A stretch of 64,000 nucleotides of DNA, from assembly GCF_001467945.1 (NCBI RefSeq), contig NZ_LNYQ01000013.1, positions 2,695,405 to 2,759,404 of the forward strand, written 5' to 3'. Under the pieces are notes generated by a model, which ran no database searches, was not told the origin of the DNA, and worked only from the letters and a program-made list of their open reading frames with translations. The first letter of the stretch is position 1. Each line of letters starts with the position of its first letter. The position numbers and the translations under genes are program-made. The DNA comes from Legionella parisiensis. GTDB lineage: Bacteria; Pseudomonadota; Gammaproteobacteria; Legionellales; Legionellaceae. This document shows, one piece after another, positions 9,171-18,467 of this stretch.

Positions 9171-9749
9171 CTATTTTTGTGACTGGATAAAGTCTTTTAT
9201 TTCAATAAGGCAATAGTGGAGAAATGCCTCATTGAGTTTCATTTTAGAAACCCCTTCTTGATGATCTTTTAAATGAATTATTTCAATCATAGGGATATTT
9301 GCATCCGAGTTAAGGCAGTAAATGGTTTCTTTTGTGTCCACTCCATATCGATCTGAATCTAATCTTCCATTTCCATGTAAGAGGCAATTACGAATTTTAG
9401 AAATATTGACTAGCATTTTCCAACGTGTGTTATCAAGAGTGTATCCTTGTTCGATCAGAGCAGCTTCAAATCGTAATATGCTTGCATTTTTCTTAATTAA
9501 CAGTTTGTCACATTCATAATACAAAGCTTCTTCAAGTTTGGCGTAAATTTGCAGGAAGGTTAATTCAACTAGATTCTGCAGGCTTTGTTTATAAAATTCT
9601 AGGGTTCGTATTTCATCTATTGTGAGTTCATTAATATTTTTCTTCGATTCGAGTTCTGCGATTTGCTTTTGGATGGATGCGGTCATTAATCTGTATAGTT
9701 TTAATTGATATTCAAAATGAATTGTTTTTAGAAATTTAAATTGGTTCAT
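9171..9749 (-). CDS. Orphan helical protein with HEPN-like RNCLLH motif
   Basis: A 192-residue, mostly helical soluble protein. The only recognisable signature is SKIRNCLLHGNG at residues 117-128, which fits the HEPN active-site pattern R-x4-H (Arg120, Asn121, His125); the polar residue after Arg is also typical. HEPN proteins are often RNases in toxin, defence or stress systems, and some are non-catalytic. Here there is no adjacent MNT nucleotidyltransferase or antitoxin-like gene, so this is a stand-alone protein. Residues 1-75 are charged and probably coiled. HEPN membership is inferred from one motif and helical context; function unknown. Confidence 0.55.
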   Translation of the reverse strand: MNQFKFLKTIHFEYQLKLYRLMTASIQKQIAELESKKNINELTIDEIRTLEFYKQSLQNLVELTFLQIYAKLEEALYYECDKLLIKKNASILRFEAALIEQGYTLDNTRWKMLVNISKIRNCLLHGNGRLDSDRYGVDTKETIYCLNSDANIPMIEIIHLKDHQEGVSKMKLNEAFLHYCLIEIKDFIQSQK

Positions 9750-9818
9750 TGCTCATTATCCATGTCAGATTGTTTTCTGCCAAGAAAATAAACTGGGTAG
9801 AATAACATTTTGAGACAG

Positions 9819-10457
9819 TTATGTCTCATCTGAAGATGTTGAGTAGCTAAGAGAACTAATCCTTATCTCTGTCTCTGACGGAGAGTTTATTTCTTTTTCT
9901 GCTTTCAAAGCCTTTCTTTTTGTCACATTATCAATGGTGGACGTATTTGGTTGAAATAAAGGATCAAAATTCAAGACATCCTCAGAGTCTTGTTGGAGCT
10001 CATCTGAGTCTCGCGGTAATATGCTATAGCTATGTTTTATTCTAAACCCTTCTTTATTTAAACCGAGTGCAGTATAGAGATAATTTATTGTTGCATCAGC
10101 AATTTTATAAGCACTTGTTACCGACATAGCTGGTATAAATAATACAGAAACTATGCCAGCGGTTGCTGCAGAACCCACAGCAATTGGTGCAATGAGCAAA
10201 AAGAAAAGTATGCCTGTCATTGATAATGAGGTAATTACAGGGCCATTCCCATCATTTGAGGTCATGTTTTTAGGGTGATATAGCCAATTTGTGAATTTTT
10301 CAGACAACTTTCCAGCAGACCATAAAGCACCGCCGATAACAAGAACAGGAGAAAGCAGGGCAAGCATAGCCAGTAACAATGCGACTATCACAACACTTGC
10401 AGCAGCAGTAAATGGCAATAGGAGTATTGTTAATATACCAGTCAGCGCCTGTTTCAT
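9819..10457 (-). CDS. Orphan membrane protein, possible effector
   Basis: A 212-residue protein with two to four hydrophobic segments: residues about 5-47, which would be two passes, and about 75-115. A hydrophilic C-terminal half rich in Asp, Glu and Ser follows. The tail (SPSETEIRISSLSYSTSSDET) is acidic and hydroxyl-rich, as in many Dot/Icm substrates. I recognise no family. It is read in the same direction as the HEPN-like gene 69 bases downstream and may share its transcript. Effector status is inference. Confidence 0.6.
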   Translation of the reverse strand: MKQALTGILTILLLPFTAAASVVIVALLLAMLALLSPVLVIGGALWSAGKLSEKFTNWLYHPKNMTSNDGNGPVITSLSMTGILFFLLIAPIAVGSAATAGIVSVLFIPAMSVTSAYKIADATINYLYTALGLNKEGFRIKHSYSILPRDSDELQQDSEDVLNFDPLFQPNTSTIDNVTKRKALKAEKEINSPSETEIRISSLSYSTSSDET

Positions 10458-10740
10458 TTTTTATCACATAAACAAAGTGTTTTTTATTTTAACAGTGCGA
10501 CCTTAAGAAATACTTAACTAAATTTAATAAGAAATAATATATTATGGTGTGTGTTCAATTAGAGAATAGAAAGTGTGTTTTTTGTTTTTCGATCCTTGTG
10601 CACGGCATCCCATTCAATCGAGCTTGCATAAAGAACAAAGCATTTTGATTCATACTGTACTTTGATGTGCTCTTATTCTGAACACATTGCGTTCTTAAGC
10701 TATACTTTCTGTATGTAACAGAGAATGGAAAAGACACATT

Positions 10741-12093
10741 ATGGCGCTTAGTAGAGAGGAGATTCAACGACGTAAATATGTGGACTCCCAAGCTTTAATG
10801 GAAGGCATACGTCAAAATCTTGCAGAATGGCAGAAAACTACAATGCCTCCTCAATACCGTGAGGCACAAAAGGATGTTATACAGGCTGTAAGTGGCGAGC
10901 TTGATCGGTTGGATAAAGCTTTAGCTGAGGCAGCTCCTCCTAATAAGGGAAATAACCTCGATGAAATCTATAAATCGCTTCAAGATCTGAGTAAAAAAAC
11001 TACGACAGCACAATTGCTGAGTAATGCTGTGATTATGACATCCGATCTCAGTCATGAACAACGAGTTGATCCAAAAGCCCTAAAGGAAGTGGGTATAAAT
11101 TCAGTGAGAGTCGCATGGAATTTGGCCACTAGCTTCGCTTTTGATGATTCAAAGCCTTTAACGGAAAAAATAAAAGGTTTTGCGAAGGCTTGTATGCACG
11201 GGACGATTGGAATGTGTCAAGGTGCTTTACAGGGGTTTAATGAAGGTAAGGGTTTTTTTGATACGGTAAGCAAAATGGTAACAGGGAGCTTCGAGCAAGG
11301 TATGGGAGGATATAATAAATCACTTGTTACAAGTATGTTGAGTGAGAAGGATAGAGGTAAGCAAATTATATCCGATCTTCGAGCAGAACATGAAAAGGTA
11401 GCACGGGAGCTTGAAAATGATCCTGATGACCCCATAAAACAAGCACGAAAAGCAATTATTGACGAGGAAGCCAAATATTTAAACGAACTTGAAGAAGATT
11501 TAAATAAAAGTGAAGGTGAAAAACTTTCAAAAACAGTTAGTTCTTTAGAAATATTACAATTAAGCAATGCGGGTACGTCGCTACAAAGTTCAGGCTTGTC
11601 ACTCCTGCATCGTTTTGTTCTGGGAGATGAAAAAAAATTAAAGAGAGAGACAGTAGAACAATTAGGAAAGGATACGGTTAATATCACCAAAAATATAAAC
11701 CAAATACTTGATAATTCGTCAAAAAGTTTGCCATCAAAGTTATTTGATATGACTAAAGCTTATATCGGTGCAGCAGGAGATGGGATAACAGCGTTTATAA
11801 AAGGCTTCGAAGAGAAGGGCAGTTTGAAAGAAAAATACGTACATGCTGTAGAGAGTGGCTTTTCTATTTTTATGAATAAATTTTCTAAAGCTCTTGATGA
11901 AATTAATCCCCAAAAGAAATCAGAAGCCGAGCCAGATTTGCTCCAAATGGGAAGCCCTAAATCAACGCAAAAAACAATACCTCAAGAAACTGCTCTTCCA
12001 CCAAGTAATGAATTGCTCTCCCCCAGAGAGAAAGAGCCCCCAAAAATAGGGACTGTTAAAGAAGAAAGCGACCTGAGTATAAAACACAGTTGA
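10741..12093 (+). CDS. Orphan 450-aa coiled-coil protein, putative Dot/Icm effector
   Basis: No enzymatic motif is recognised. The protein is largely helical and charged, with coiled-coil-like segments around residues 205-260 (EHEKVARELENDPDDPIK and following). A Gly/Met/Phe-bearing, less polar region lies near 140-190 and a low-complexity Pro/Ser/Glu tail from about 395. There is no signal peptide or clear membrane segment. The last 30 residues carry several Glu residues (REKEPP, VKEESD), which fits the E-block often seen in Dot/Icm substrates. It diverges from the 212-aa membrane protein gene. No specific function is proposed. Confidence 0.65.
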   Translation: MALSREEIQRRKYVDSQALMEGIRQNLAEWQKTTMPPQYREAQKDVIQAVSGELDRLDKALAEAAPPNKGNNLDEIYKSLQDLSKKTTTAQLLSNAVIMTSDLSHEQRVDPKALKEVGINSVRVAWNLATSFAFDDSKPLTEKIKGFAKACMHGTIGMCQGALQGFNEGKGFFDTVSKMVTGSFEQGMGGYNKSLVTSMLSEKDRGKQIISDLRAEHEKVARELENDPDDPIKQARKAIIDEEAKYLNELEEDLNKSEGEKLSKTVSSLEILQLSNAGTSLQSSGLSLLHRFVLGDEKKLKRETVEQLGKDTVNITKNINQILDNSSKSLPSKLFDMTKAYIGAAGDGITAFIKGFEEKGSLKEKYVHAVESGFSIFMNKFSKALDEINPQKKSEAEPDLLQMGSPKSTQKTIPQETALPPSNELLSPREKEPPKIGTVKEESDLSIKHS

Positions 12094-12175
12094 TCTCAAC
12101 AGCTTTATCCCTGCTCGTTTATTGAATACTTCTTTAGCCATTGAATCGTTATAAATGAGATGAGTCACATCCGAA

Positions 12176-12646
12176 TTAAGGAACTACTGAGCGCATGATG
12201 GGATTTTGCAGTGAAATCAGTGTCTCTGTTGATTGAATTCCATCGATAAGTTGAATTTTATTCACCAATAACTGCTGCAACGTATCTATGGATTGGCAGA
12301 TTACTTTGATAAAAATATTAAAATGATGGCCAATAGTGTAATAAGCCTCGATGACTTCTTCTAAATCTTCCAGTTTTTTTAGGACCGCTTGATAATCTTT
12401 TGCGTGATTCAAAGTAATGCCAATGAAACAACAGACATCGTACCCTAAACGTTTGGGATTAATGTGTACATGCACCCCTTCAATAATACCAGCTTGCCGC
12501 ATTTTTTCTACACGTACATGAATCGTAGCAGGGCTTACGGCACAACTTTTAGCGAGTTCTGCATAAGCAGTACGTGCATTTTTAATTAATGCGCTCAGTA
12601 TTTTTCGGTCAAGATTATCGATTAAATAATTTTCAAGGTCTTTCAT
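12176..12646 (-). CDS. asnC: Lrp/AsnC-family transcriptional regulator
   Basis: A 156-residue regulator with an N-terminal winged HTH (residues 8-60: LDRKILSALIKNARTAYAEL, then SPATIHVRVEKM) and a C-terminal RAM ligand-binding domain. Its length matches E. coli AsnC (152 aa). It diverges from asnA, the same arrangement as in E. coli, where AsnC activates asnA in the absence of asparagine; this synteny supports the name. Likely operators lie in the 142-base spacer. The ribosome binding site is weak. Confidence 0.88.
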   Translation of the reverse strand: MKDLENYLIDNLDRKILSALIKNARTAYAELAKSCAVSPATIHVRVEKMRQAGIIEGVHVHINPKRLGYDVCCFIGITLNHAKDYQAVLKKLEDLEEVIEAYYTIGHHFNIFIKVICQSIDTLQQLLVNKIQLIDGIQSTETLISLQNPIMRSVVP

Positions 12647-12660
12647 GGTTGTTTTTTAAA

Positions 12661-12676
12661 ATTTATTTAAATAAAT
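12661..12676. promoter_or_regulatory. Perfect 16-bp palindrome upstream of asnC (operator candidate)
   Basis: ATTTATTTAAATAAAT is self-complementary and sits 15 bases upstream of the asnC start, a position suited to autoregulation by an Lrp-type dimer. Lrp/AsnC sites are AT-rich and imperfect, so this is positional inference. Confidence 0.4.
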
Positions 12677-12710
12677 GTCTATTTTAATGGATATTGTTTA
12701 CTTTATATAT

Positions 12711-12740
12711 GTTTATTTTAAATTGATCATAAAAATAAAC
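12711..12740. promoter_or_regulatory. Inverted repeat upstream of asnA (operator candidate)
   Basis: GTTTATTTT at 12711-12719 and AAAATAAAC at 12732-12740 form a perfect 9-bp inverted repeat with TGATCA at the centre. It lies about 50 bases before the asnA start, where an activator such as AsnC would bind. Confidence 0.4.
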
Positions 12741-12788
12741 TAAATATTCAATATAATGTTAAGTTCATTTTATTTTTGAGGTATTGTG

Positions 12789-13763
12789 ATGAAACAGGCA
12801 TTTATTGAAAAGCAAAGGCAAATAAGTTTTGTTAAAGGGTTCTTTTCCCGTGAGTTGGAGCAAAAACTGGGTCTTATTGAAGTGCAGGGGCCGTTATTGG
12901 CGCGTGTTGGGGATGGTGTGCAGGATAACTTGTCTGGGACAGAACAAGCTGTATCTGTAAAGGTCAAGGCTATTCCCGGGCATTCTTTTGAAATTGTTCA
13001 TTCATTGGCCAAATGGAAAAGAAAATTACTTGGAGAATTTGCTTTTCAAGCAGGGGAAGGCATTTACACTCATATGAGCGCTTTAAGACCCGATGAAGAG
13101 GTATTAAGTGCAACGCATTCAGTTTTTGTAGATCAATGGGATTGGGAGCGTGTCATAGACCGTAAAGATCGCTGTTTAAGCTATTTAAAAAAAACGGTTA
13201 TTGAACTCTATGACGCAATAAAAAAAACAGAACATACCACCAGCGATCTTTATGGTTTGACCCCCTTCCTCCCTCAATATATTCATTTTACTTACACCGA
13301 AGAATTACGTGCTTTATATCCTCATCTATCGCCTAAAGAACGAGAGCGTGCAATCACTAAAAAATATGGAGCGGTTTTTTTAATTGGGATTGGCGGTTCG
13401 TTAGCTGATGGAAGACCTCATGATTTACGTGCTCCTGATTATGATGATTGGAGTTCAGTGAACGAAGTAGGATTAACTGGATTAAACGGTGATATTTTAG
13501 TTTGGAATCCAGTACTTGCAGATGTTTTTGAGATTTCTTCTATGGGAATTAGAGTCAACGAAGCGACATTAAAATATCAATTGGCATTAACAGGTTGTCA
13601 GCATCGCTTGGATTTTGATTGGCACCAGAAGTTAATTTCTGGTTCTTTACCTCAAACAATTGGCGGTGGTATTGGTCAATCACGTTTAGTGATGCTGTTG
13701 TTGCAAAAAAAACATATTGGCGAAGTTCAGTGTGGTGTTTGGCCCGAAGCCGTAGAAGTTTGA
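12789..13763 (+). CDS. asnA: Aspartate-ammonia ligase (asparagine synthetase A)
   Basis: A 324-residue enzyme of the ammonia-dependent type that makes asparagine from aspartate, NH3 and ATP, with a class II aminoacyl-tRNA synthetase-like fold. Family features: [20 protein letters not shown] near the N terminus, [12 protein letters not shown] in the middle, and [13 protein letters not shown] near the C terminus. Length matches E. coli AsnA (330 aa). GAGG lies nine bases before the ATG at 12789; a GTG one codon earlier is possible. It is cytoplasmic and divergent from asnC. Confidence 0.93.
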   Translation: MKQAFIEKQRQISFVKGFFSRELEQKLGLIEVQGPLLARVGDGVQDNLSGTEQAVSVKVKAIPGHSFEIVHSLAKWKRKLLGEFAFQAGEGIYTHMSALRPDEEVLSATHSVFVDQWDWERVIDRKDRCLSYLKKTVIELYDAIKKTEHTTSDLYGLTPFLPQYIHFTYTEELRALYPHLSPKERERAITKKYGAVFLIGIGGSLADGRPHDLRAPDYDDWSSVNEVGLTGLNGDILVWNPVLADVFEISSMGIRVNEATLKYQLALTGCQHRLDFDWHQKLISGSLPQTIGGGIGQSRLVMLLLQKKHIGEVQCGVWPEAVEV

Positions 13764-13858
13764 CATACTCTACGAAGAAATAGGGCGCAATTCAAAATGG
13801 TACACCATACACTTGGATTACGCCCGATATCGCTTATGCCGACTTTGTTCTGATAACT

Positions 13859-13975
13859 TTAGTCTTGTATTGTTTTAACGAAGCGGTTATCAACTTCTTC
13901 AGCGTAGTCAGGCAACTCATTCCACTGTGCCTTGGGGGTGATCAATTGAAGCAATTTTACTTCATTTTGGATGAT
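13859..13975 (-). pseudogene. Remnant of the 3' end of an unknown gene
   Basis: On the minus strand a 38-codon open stretch ends in a natural stop and has protein-like composition (LITPKAQWNELPDYAEEVDN, then RFVKTIQD). It has no start codon or ribosome binding site; a stop lies just upstream. This looks like the surviving tail of a deleted gene. The family is not recognised. Confidence 0.35.
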
Positions 13976-14053
13976 TTAATTGCTCAGAAAAAGAGGGACA
14001 AGTCATTGTGCTTTTGATTAAAAAAATTGGCAATTAAGTACTAAAATTAGAGT

Positions 14054-15727
14054 ATGGAGATAAATGACACATTTGCTTATATGGATATAAATCAAAAACT
14101 CGCAAAAAGCTCGGTTGTTTTCAAAGAGTATGTGAACAAGTACGCGTATATAGGATTAAGCATTTCTATTTGTAGTATTTTGATTGCTTCATTTATTGTG
14201 TCTTATCAAATAACAGGATTTATCAATCTGAATGGTTTTGTTAAGGCTCAAACAACAAATCCTGCTATTTGGGTTCTTGACCTAAGTCCTTTTCTTTTTG
14301 CTTATTGGGGACAGTCATTTTGTCATGGATTGGCCAATACAGCAGAATCCCTTGTAGCAGATAAAACCAAGGCACTTTTATACAAAAGTGGTGATCTCGA
14401 ATTAAAACTCAAATATGAAAGTGAACATGATTATTTTACGCAGCTGCCCAACGCACTCTTGTTTAGTGAGCAAATCAAACAAGCAATTGTTAAGATTGAG
14501 AAACCGAATGAGTTAGCAGTTGTTATCTTAAAATTGAATGATTTTAAGGCCGTTCACAACAATTTCGGTAATTTTAATGCGAATAGTGCGTTAATTCAGT
14601 TCGTTAAAAAATTAAAAGGTATGTTGATTCATCCTTTTATGCTGCAAGCTACTATGGGAATAAATAGCATCGCTCGGATAGAAGGCGATGAATTTGCTTT
14701 ATTGTTACCAAGATTAAATAAAAATATTGATTTGAATACCCTATTAGAAGCTACTGTTGAAGCAACTGCGCTTGATTTGATTGTAGATGGTATTCAGATA
14801 AACATCAGTACTACTGCAGGCGCGGCCATATATCCCCATGCGGGAGAGAATGACATTTCATTAGTGAGTCATGCTCGAACTGCGGTTTTTCACGCAAGAA
14901 AAAAAAGTGAACCTTTCGCTATTTATAATTCGAATATGGAAGATGTCTTTACTTCAAACCGAATTGTGATGAGTTCGTTAAAAAAATCAATAGAAAACCA
15001 AGAAATCAAGATCTATTATCAGCCCACAGTAGAGTTGGCAACTGGTAAAATAATTGGTGCGGAGGCCAAGGTTCGTTTTGTTCATGAAAAATATGGATTA
15101 ATTAACGCGGAAAAATTTAATCCGCTTCTTGAGGGTTCAAGTTTAATCCAGCAACTAAGCTCATTCATGTTAACCAATGTTATAAAGCAGCTCGTGCTTT
15201 GGCATCAAGAGGGGTATAAAATATTTGCTTCAGTCAACTTATCTGTTCAAGATGTTATTGACCGAAAGTTGCCTGATTTTGTAGAGAAACTAATTAATAA
15301 AAATAAAATTGCACCTGAGTATTTAATATTAGAATTCAATGAACGTGCCTGCCTTTCTGATCAAGAAAAATCAACTGAGGTATTAAATCAATTAAGCAAA
15401 TTAGGCGTTAAAATATCGATAGACGACTTCTGTAGTGGTTATTCTTCCTTTACATATCTGGTAAATTTTCCTATCAATGAAATTAAAATTGAAAAATCCC
15501 TCATTTTGAATATGCTTAAAGATAAGAAAAAATCTAAAATTGTTGAAGCCATAATAAAGCTGGCACAAACTTTAGAGTTAAAAGTTTTAGCTGATGGGAT
15601 AGAAAATCAGGAAATCAGAGAACAACTGAAACAGTATGGTTGTATGTATGGACAGGGATTTTATTTTTCACGCCAGGTAAGCCCTTATGAATTTATGGCT
15701 CTGTTACATTCAGGTGTAGCAAGATAG
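14054..15727 (+). CDS. Membrane GGDEF-EAL protein with altered active-site motifs
   Basis: A 557-residue cyclic-di-GMP-type protein. Two membrane segments lie near residues 32-55 and 72-95, followed by a GGDEF domain (about 125-290) and an EAL domain (about 310-555). The GGDEF signature reads EGDEF (210-214), so the first Gly is Glu. The EAL signature reads EAK (337-339), so Leu is Lys. The metal-binding DDF (Asp457, Asp458) is kept, but the usual KIDRSF reads KIEKSL and the usual ITES segment reads FNER. The cyclase half could be weak, and the phosphodiesterase half is altered at several conserved sites; it may be a c-di-GMP or GTP sensor. It stands alone between an intergenic remnant and a small exported peptide. 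Confidence 0.85.
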   Translation: MEINDTFAYMDINQKLAKSSVVFKEYVNKYAYIGLSISICSILIASFIVSYQITGFINLNGFVKAQTTNPAIWVLDLSPFLFAYWGQSFCHGLANTAESLVADKTKALLYKSGDLELKLKYESEHDYFTQLPNALLFSEQIKQAIVKIEKPNELAVVILKLNDFKAVHNNFGNFNANSALIQFVKKLKGMLIHPFMLQATMGINSIARIEGDEFALLLPRLNKNIDLNTLLEATVEATALDLIVDGIQINISTTAGAAIYPHAGENDISLVSHARTAVFHARKKSEPFAIYNSNMEDVFTSNRIVMSSLKKSIENQEIKIYYQPTVELATGKIIGAEAKVRFVHEKYGLINAEKFNPLLEGSSLIQQLSSFMLTNVIKQLVLWHQEGYKIFASVNLSVQDVIDRKLPDFVEKLINKNKIAPEYLILEFNERACLSDQEKSTEVLNQLSKLGVKISIDDFCSGYSSFTYLVNFPINEIKIEKSLILNMLKDKKKSKIVEAIIKLAQTLELKVLADGIENQEIREQLKQYGCMYGQGFYFSRQVSPYEFMALLHSGVAR

Positions 15728-15854
15728 CGAAGCAAAAATCAACTTGATTCTTTTTTCTCACTCCCCAAAAAATCTTTCAAACTAAACTATACTAATCATA
15801 CAAAATGTTTTTTTATTTTACAAACTTGGTGCCGTAATCATTAAGGAGTGATAT

Positions 15855-16046
15855 ATGTCAAATATTAAAAAAATTTTTATAGTCTTAATTGTAAGTAGTT
15901 TTGCATCTAATTCTTTTGCTGCTTGGGGATATCACAAATCCACCACTGTTTGTAAAGGAGGCACCTGCCACCACACAAATGTTAAAAAAGGTTGTGTTAA
16001 TGGTCATTGCGGCAAGGTGCGAACTGGAACAACCTGGCATAGATAA
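15855..16046 (+). CDS. Small exported Cys-rich peptide
   Basis: A 63-residue peptide with AAGGAG seven bases upstream of its ATG and a signal peptide (residues 1-22, ending SFAA). The mature part of about 41 residues has four Cys in two similar units (CKGGTCHH and CVNGHCGK) plus several His and Lys. The paired C-x4-C / C-x3-C arrangement suggests two disulfides or metal binding. No family is recognised; an envelope peptide or secreted micro-protein is possible. Confidence 0.65.
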   Translation: MSNIKKIFIVLIVSSFASNSFAAWGYHKSTTVCKGGTCHHTNVKKGCVNGHCGKVRTGTTWHR

Positions 16047-16474
16047 GAGTAGAGCGAGATCACTCCATGATGAGATCTCTATATATTGTCATTAATTTTA
16101 ATAAGCGAACTATTTTCAAGTAACGCTCTGTTTACAGAAGTCTAGATGAATTAATTCAACATAAATCGGCTTTCTCTTTTATCATGCTCTTAAATAAGAC
16201 TTACTGATTCGATAATGATATAAAAGTAGAGTAATATCATTGCCATATAAAAGCTAAAGGACTACAATAATCCCAGTGCTTTTGTGCCATCCTGCAAAAT
16301 AACACTCTTCTAAAACTTAAAACTAGTGACTCAATTAATTATTGGGTCTGTCTTTGGATTAATAGTTAAATTAACGATATAGCCATAAAAATATTTTTTG
16401 AAAAAAGTGAATAATAAAACTATTGACACAAAAAATCTCTAAGGAATCGAGATTTATAAAAAAAGGAGCTTATT
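16047..16474. other. Intergenic AT-rich stretch
   Basis: 428 bases with no supported gene. It must hold the promoter of the OTU-like gene downstream, but no convincing binding site for PmrA, CpxR or another known regulator was found by eye. Confidence 0.4.
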
Positions 16475-18367
16475 ATGTTTCATGTAGACAATAGTGGTGA
16501 TGGCAATTGTATGTATTATGCATACAGCATTTCTTTAATGTATTTTTTACGGACGAAATATACTCTTCATGTGACAGAAGATATTTTTAATAAGTTAAAA
16601 CTCAAAGAAGATGATAAGGGCAGCTTGCGAACCCTGTTATCCAAGGAAGTAGAGCAAGAATTTACATCTGATGAGATTAAAACGGTTATTGAACCTATCT
16701 TGGGAAGAGCAACTAGAGATTTGGCTGCCGAACATACAAAATATGAATTTAAAATGTCTCCTCAAGATACACCATTATTTTCTGCAGCTAAATACGGTTT
16801 AGAATATTGTTTTAAGCTACAGTTTGAGCCCAAGCATACCGAGTTGGCACAACTCATCAATCATGCATTTACCGATGATGATTATACGGAAGCAGAGATA
16901 TATCAAGTGAGCGGTATAAAAACTGCGATGGATGAGTTTGCCAACGCAAGGTTCCTTCAAGTCAAAGAGGAATTTGACCGCGAGTGGTCCATTAAAGAAC
17001 AAAGTTTCAAAAAAGGTAAAAGACCAACGGCAACGTCTATTCAATCTCAAAAAACACATCTTCTAGACAATATCCTAAGAAAGGAAACGGTTGCATTTTT
17101 TTCAGCAGATAATGACAAACATCTTAATGAATATAAAAATCATCTACAAAAAGAACATACGTGGGGGGCAGAAGAAACCCTGTTTGTCTTACATCGAGCC
17201 ATTCAGGGTGAACGTATGGAGCGTAATACAAAAGGAACAATTGATACGTTCTATGATCATGATATCGTTTTACACCTTCATAGAGATGGCAGTAGTCCTT
17301 TTATTCAATCTGGAAATCCAGTAATGATATTGGATAATCAAGATAATACACATTGGATTTCTAAAATACCTAACTCAATATTTTCAATGAAACAATTCAG
17401 TAAAATTACTCAAATGGGTTACCCTGCAGAAATTGCTCTTTTTGTTAAAGAAAACAAGCAGTCAGGTCCAAGAGTAGCAAAAGCACTTAGACAAATGTAT
17501 AAAAAATGGCTAGAAGGCAATGAATACTACTCCCCGGATCGGTGTAAAGAAATAACCGAACGCTATCTAGATTATGTAAAACATAATAATCGTCGTTTTC
17601 TAATCACCGAGGTGGAGCGATTTTTAGAAGAAATGAATAAAATTATTAAGAAGAAAACAGTTATTGATAAACCGACTACATCTGACTTAAGTCCTACATT
17701 AGAGACTAAAGAAGTAAATTCCCCGCTGCAGATGACCACAGATAAACTTATGGAAGAGGCAGTACCTGCATTAGAAGCCCAAGAGAGGACATTGGATACT
17801 CCAGTTGTAGAAGGATTTACACCGCTCATGCTGCAAGAATATCCCATACCCAATGGTGATGAGCTTACCGACAAAGATAAGAGTACAGCAAATAAGAAAG
17901 CCAAACAATTTACACATCCTTACAGTGATGAGGATGTCACTATGTTGTATCAGACAATTTATGATTGGGTCGATAGTTTAACGGACAAATCATTTAGAAA
18001 TTTAATCAGCTCTTCATTAAAAAAATATGAAGCGAAAATATGGGGAAGTCTTTGGGGGGCCTCCAGAAGAGCAGAGGTAGAGGGTTATTTAAATGGGAAT
18101 TATAGCTCGAAAGCACTTGCCATGATCCTTATAAATGGACATGAAGAGTCAACATTCAGTGGGTGCTTGTTTGTCAAAATAGTAGAACTAATTAAAAAAG
18201 AAATTAATAGCTACCCAGTGATGTTGGAAGAGCCCAAATACCAATTAATTTCTCAATTTAATTTAAAGGAACATGGTGCGTTTTATCTTACGAAAATGAA
18301 ATCTCATGATGAAACGATTTCAGTTTCGCAGCGTCAACTACAAGATACGTCAACTTTAACATGTTGA
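16475..18367 (+). CDS. OTU-like cysteine protease, putative Dot/Icm deubiquitinase effector
   Basis: A 630-residue protein starting with an OTU catalytic loop: VDNSGDGNCMYYAYS (residues 4-18), giving Asp9 and the candidate nucleophile Cys12. A matching His motif, DNTHWIS, gives His293, preceded by a hydrophobic strand (PVMILD). The roughly 270 residues between the two are mostly helical and far longer than in ordinary OTU domains. This recalls the Legionella LOT deubiquitinases (LotA, LotB/Ceg23, LotC), which carry a large helical insertion. The C-terminal part (about 380-630) is charged, with a Pro/Thr/Glu-rich linker near 400-460 and a helical end. AAGGAG seven bases upstream fixes the start. 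Protease activity and translocation are inferred. Confidence 0.75.
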   Translation: MFHVDNSGDGNCMYYAYSISLMYFLRTKYTLHVTEDIFNKLKLKEDDKGSLRTLLSKEVEQEFTSDEIKTVIEPILGRATRDLAAEHTKYEFKMSPQDTPLFSAAKYGLEYCFKLQFEPKHTELAQLINHAFTDDDYTEAEIYQVSGIKTAMDEFANARFLQVKEEFDREWSIKEQSFKKGKRPTATSIQSQKTHLLDNILRKETVAFFSADNDKHLNEYKNHLQKEHTWGAEETLFVLHRAIQGERMERNTKGTIDTFYDHDIVLHLHRDGSSPFIQSGNPVMILDNQDNTHWISKIPNSIFSMKQFSKITQMGYPAEIALFVKENKQSGPRVAKALRQMYKKWLEGNEYYSPDRCKEITERYLDYVKHNNRRFLITEVERFLEEMNKIIKKKTVIDKPTTSDLSPTLETKEVNSPLQMTTDKLMEEAVPALEAQERTLDTPVVEGFTPLMLQEYPIPNGDELTDKDKSTANKKAKQFTHPYSDEDVTMLYQTIYDWVDSLTDKSFRNLISSSLKKYEAKIWGSLWGASRRAEVEGYLNGNYSSKALAMILINGHEESTFSGCLFVKIVELIKKEINSYPVMLEEPKYQLISQFNLKEHGAFYLTKMKSHDETISVSQRQLQDTSTLTC

Positions 18368-18432
18368 ATGCTGGGCTTATCTGCCTGAGAGAGTCCCATA
18401 AATTGTAAAATTTCAGTCAAATCATAGCGGCC

Positions 18433-18460
18433 TGTCATCCCTGCCTTCGCAGTGATGACA
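18433..18460. repeat. Short member of the TGTCATC/GATGACA repeat family, copy C
   Basis: TGTCATC and GATGACA form a 7-bp inverted repeat around CCTGCCTTCGCAGT. It shares the terminal motif and Cys-Gly-like CTGC...GCAG core with the longer copies at 8391 and 33334. It lies between the convergent OTU-like and 225-aa genes and could act as a terminator-type hairpin. Confidence 0.5.
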
Positions 18461-18467
18461 ACTAGAC

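Noticed and set aside
11217..11690. 157-codon minus-strand frame, Ser/Phe-rich
   Set aside because: Lies wholly inside the 450-aa gene; composition is that of an antisense shadow.
13783..13825. Imperfect hairpin GGGCG...CGCCC after asnA
   Set aside because: Stem is interrupted by mismatches and lacks a T run, so I did not call a terminator.
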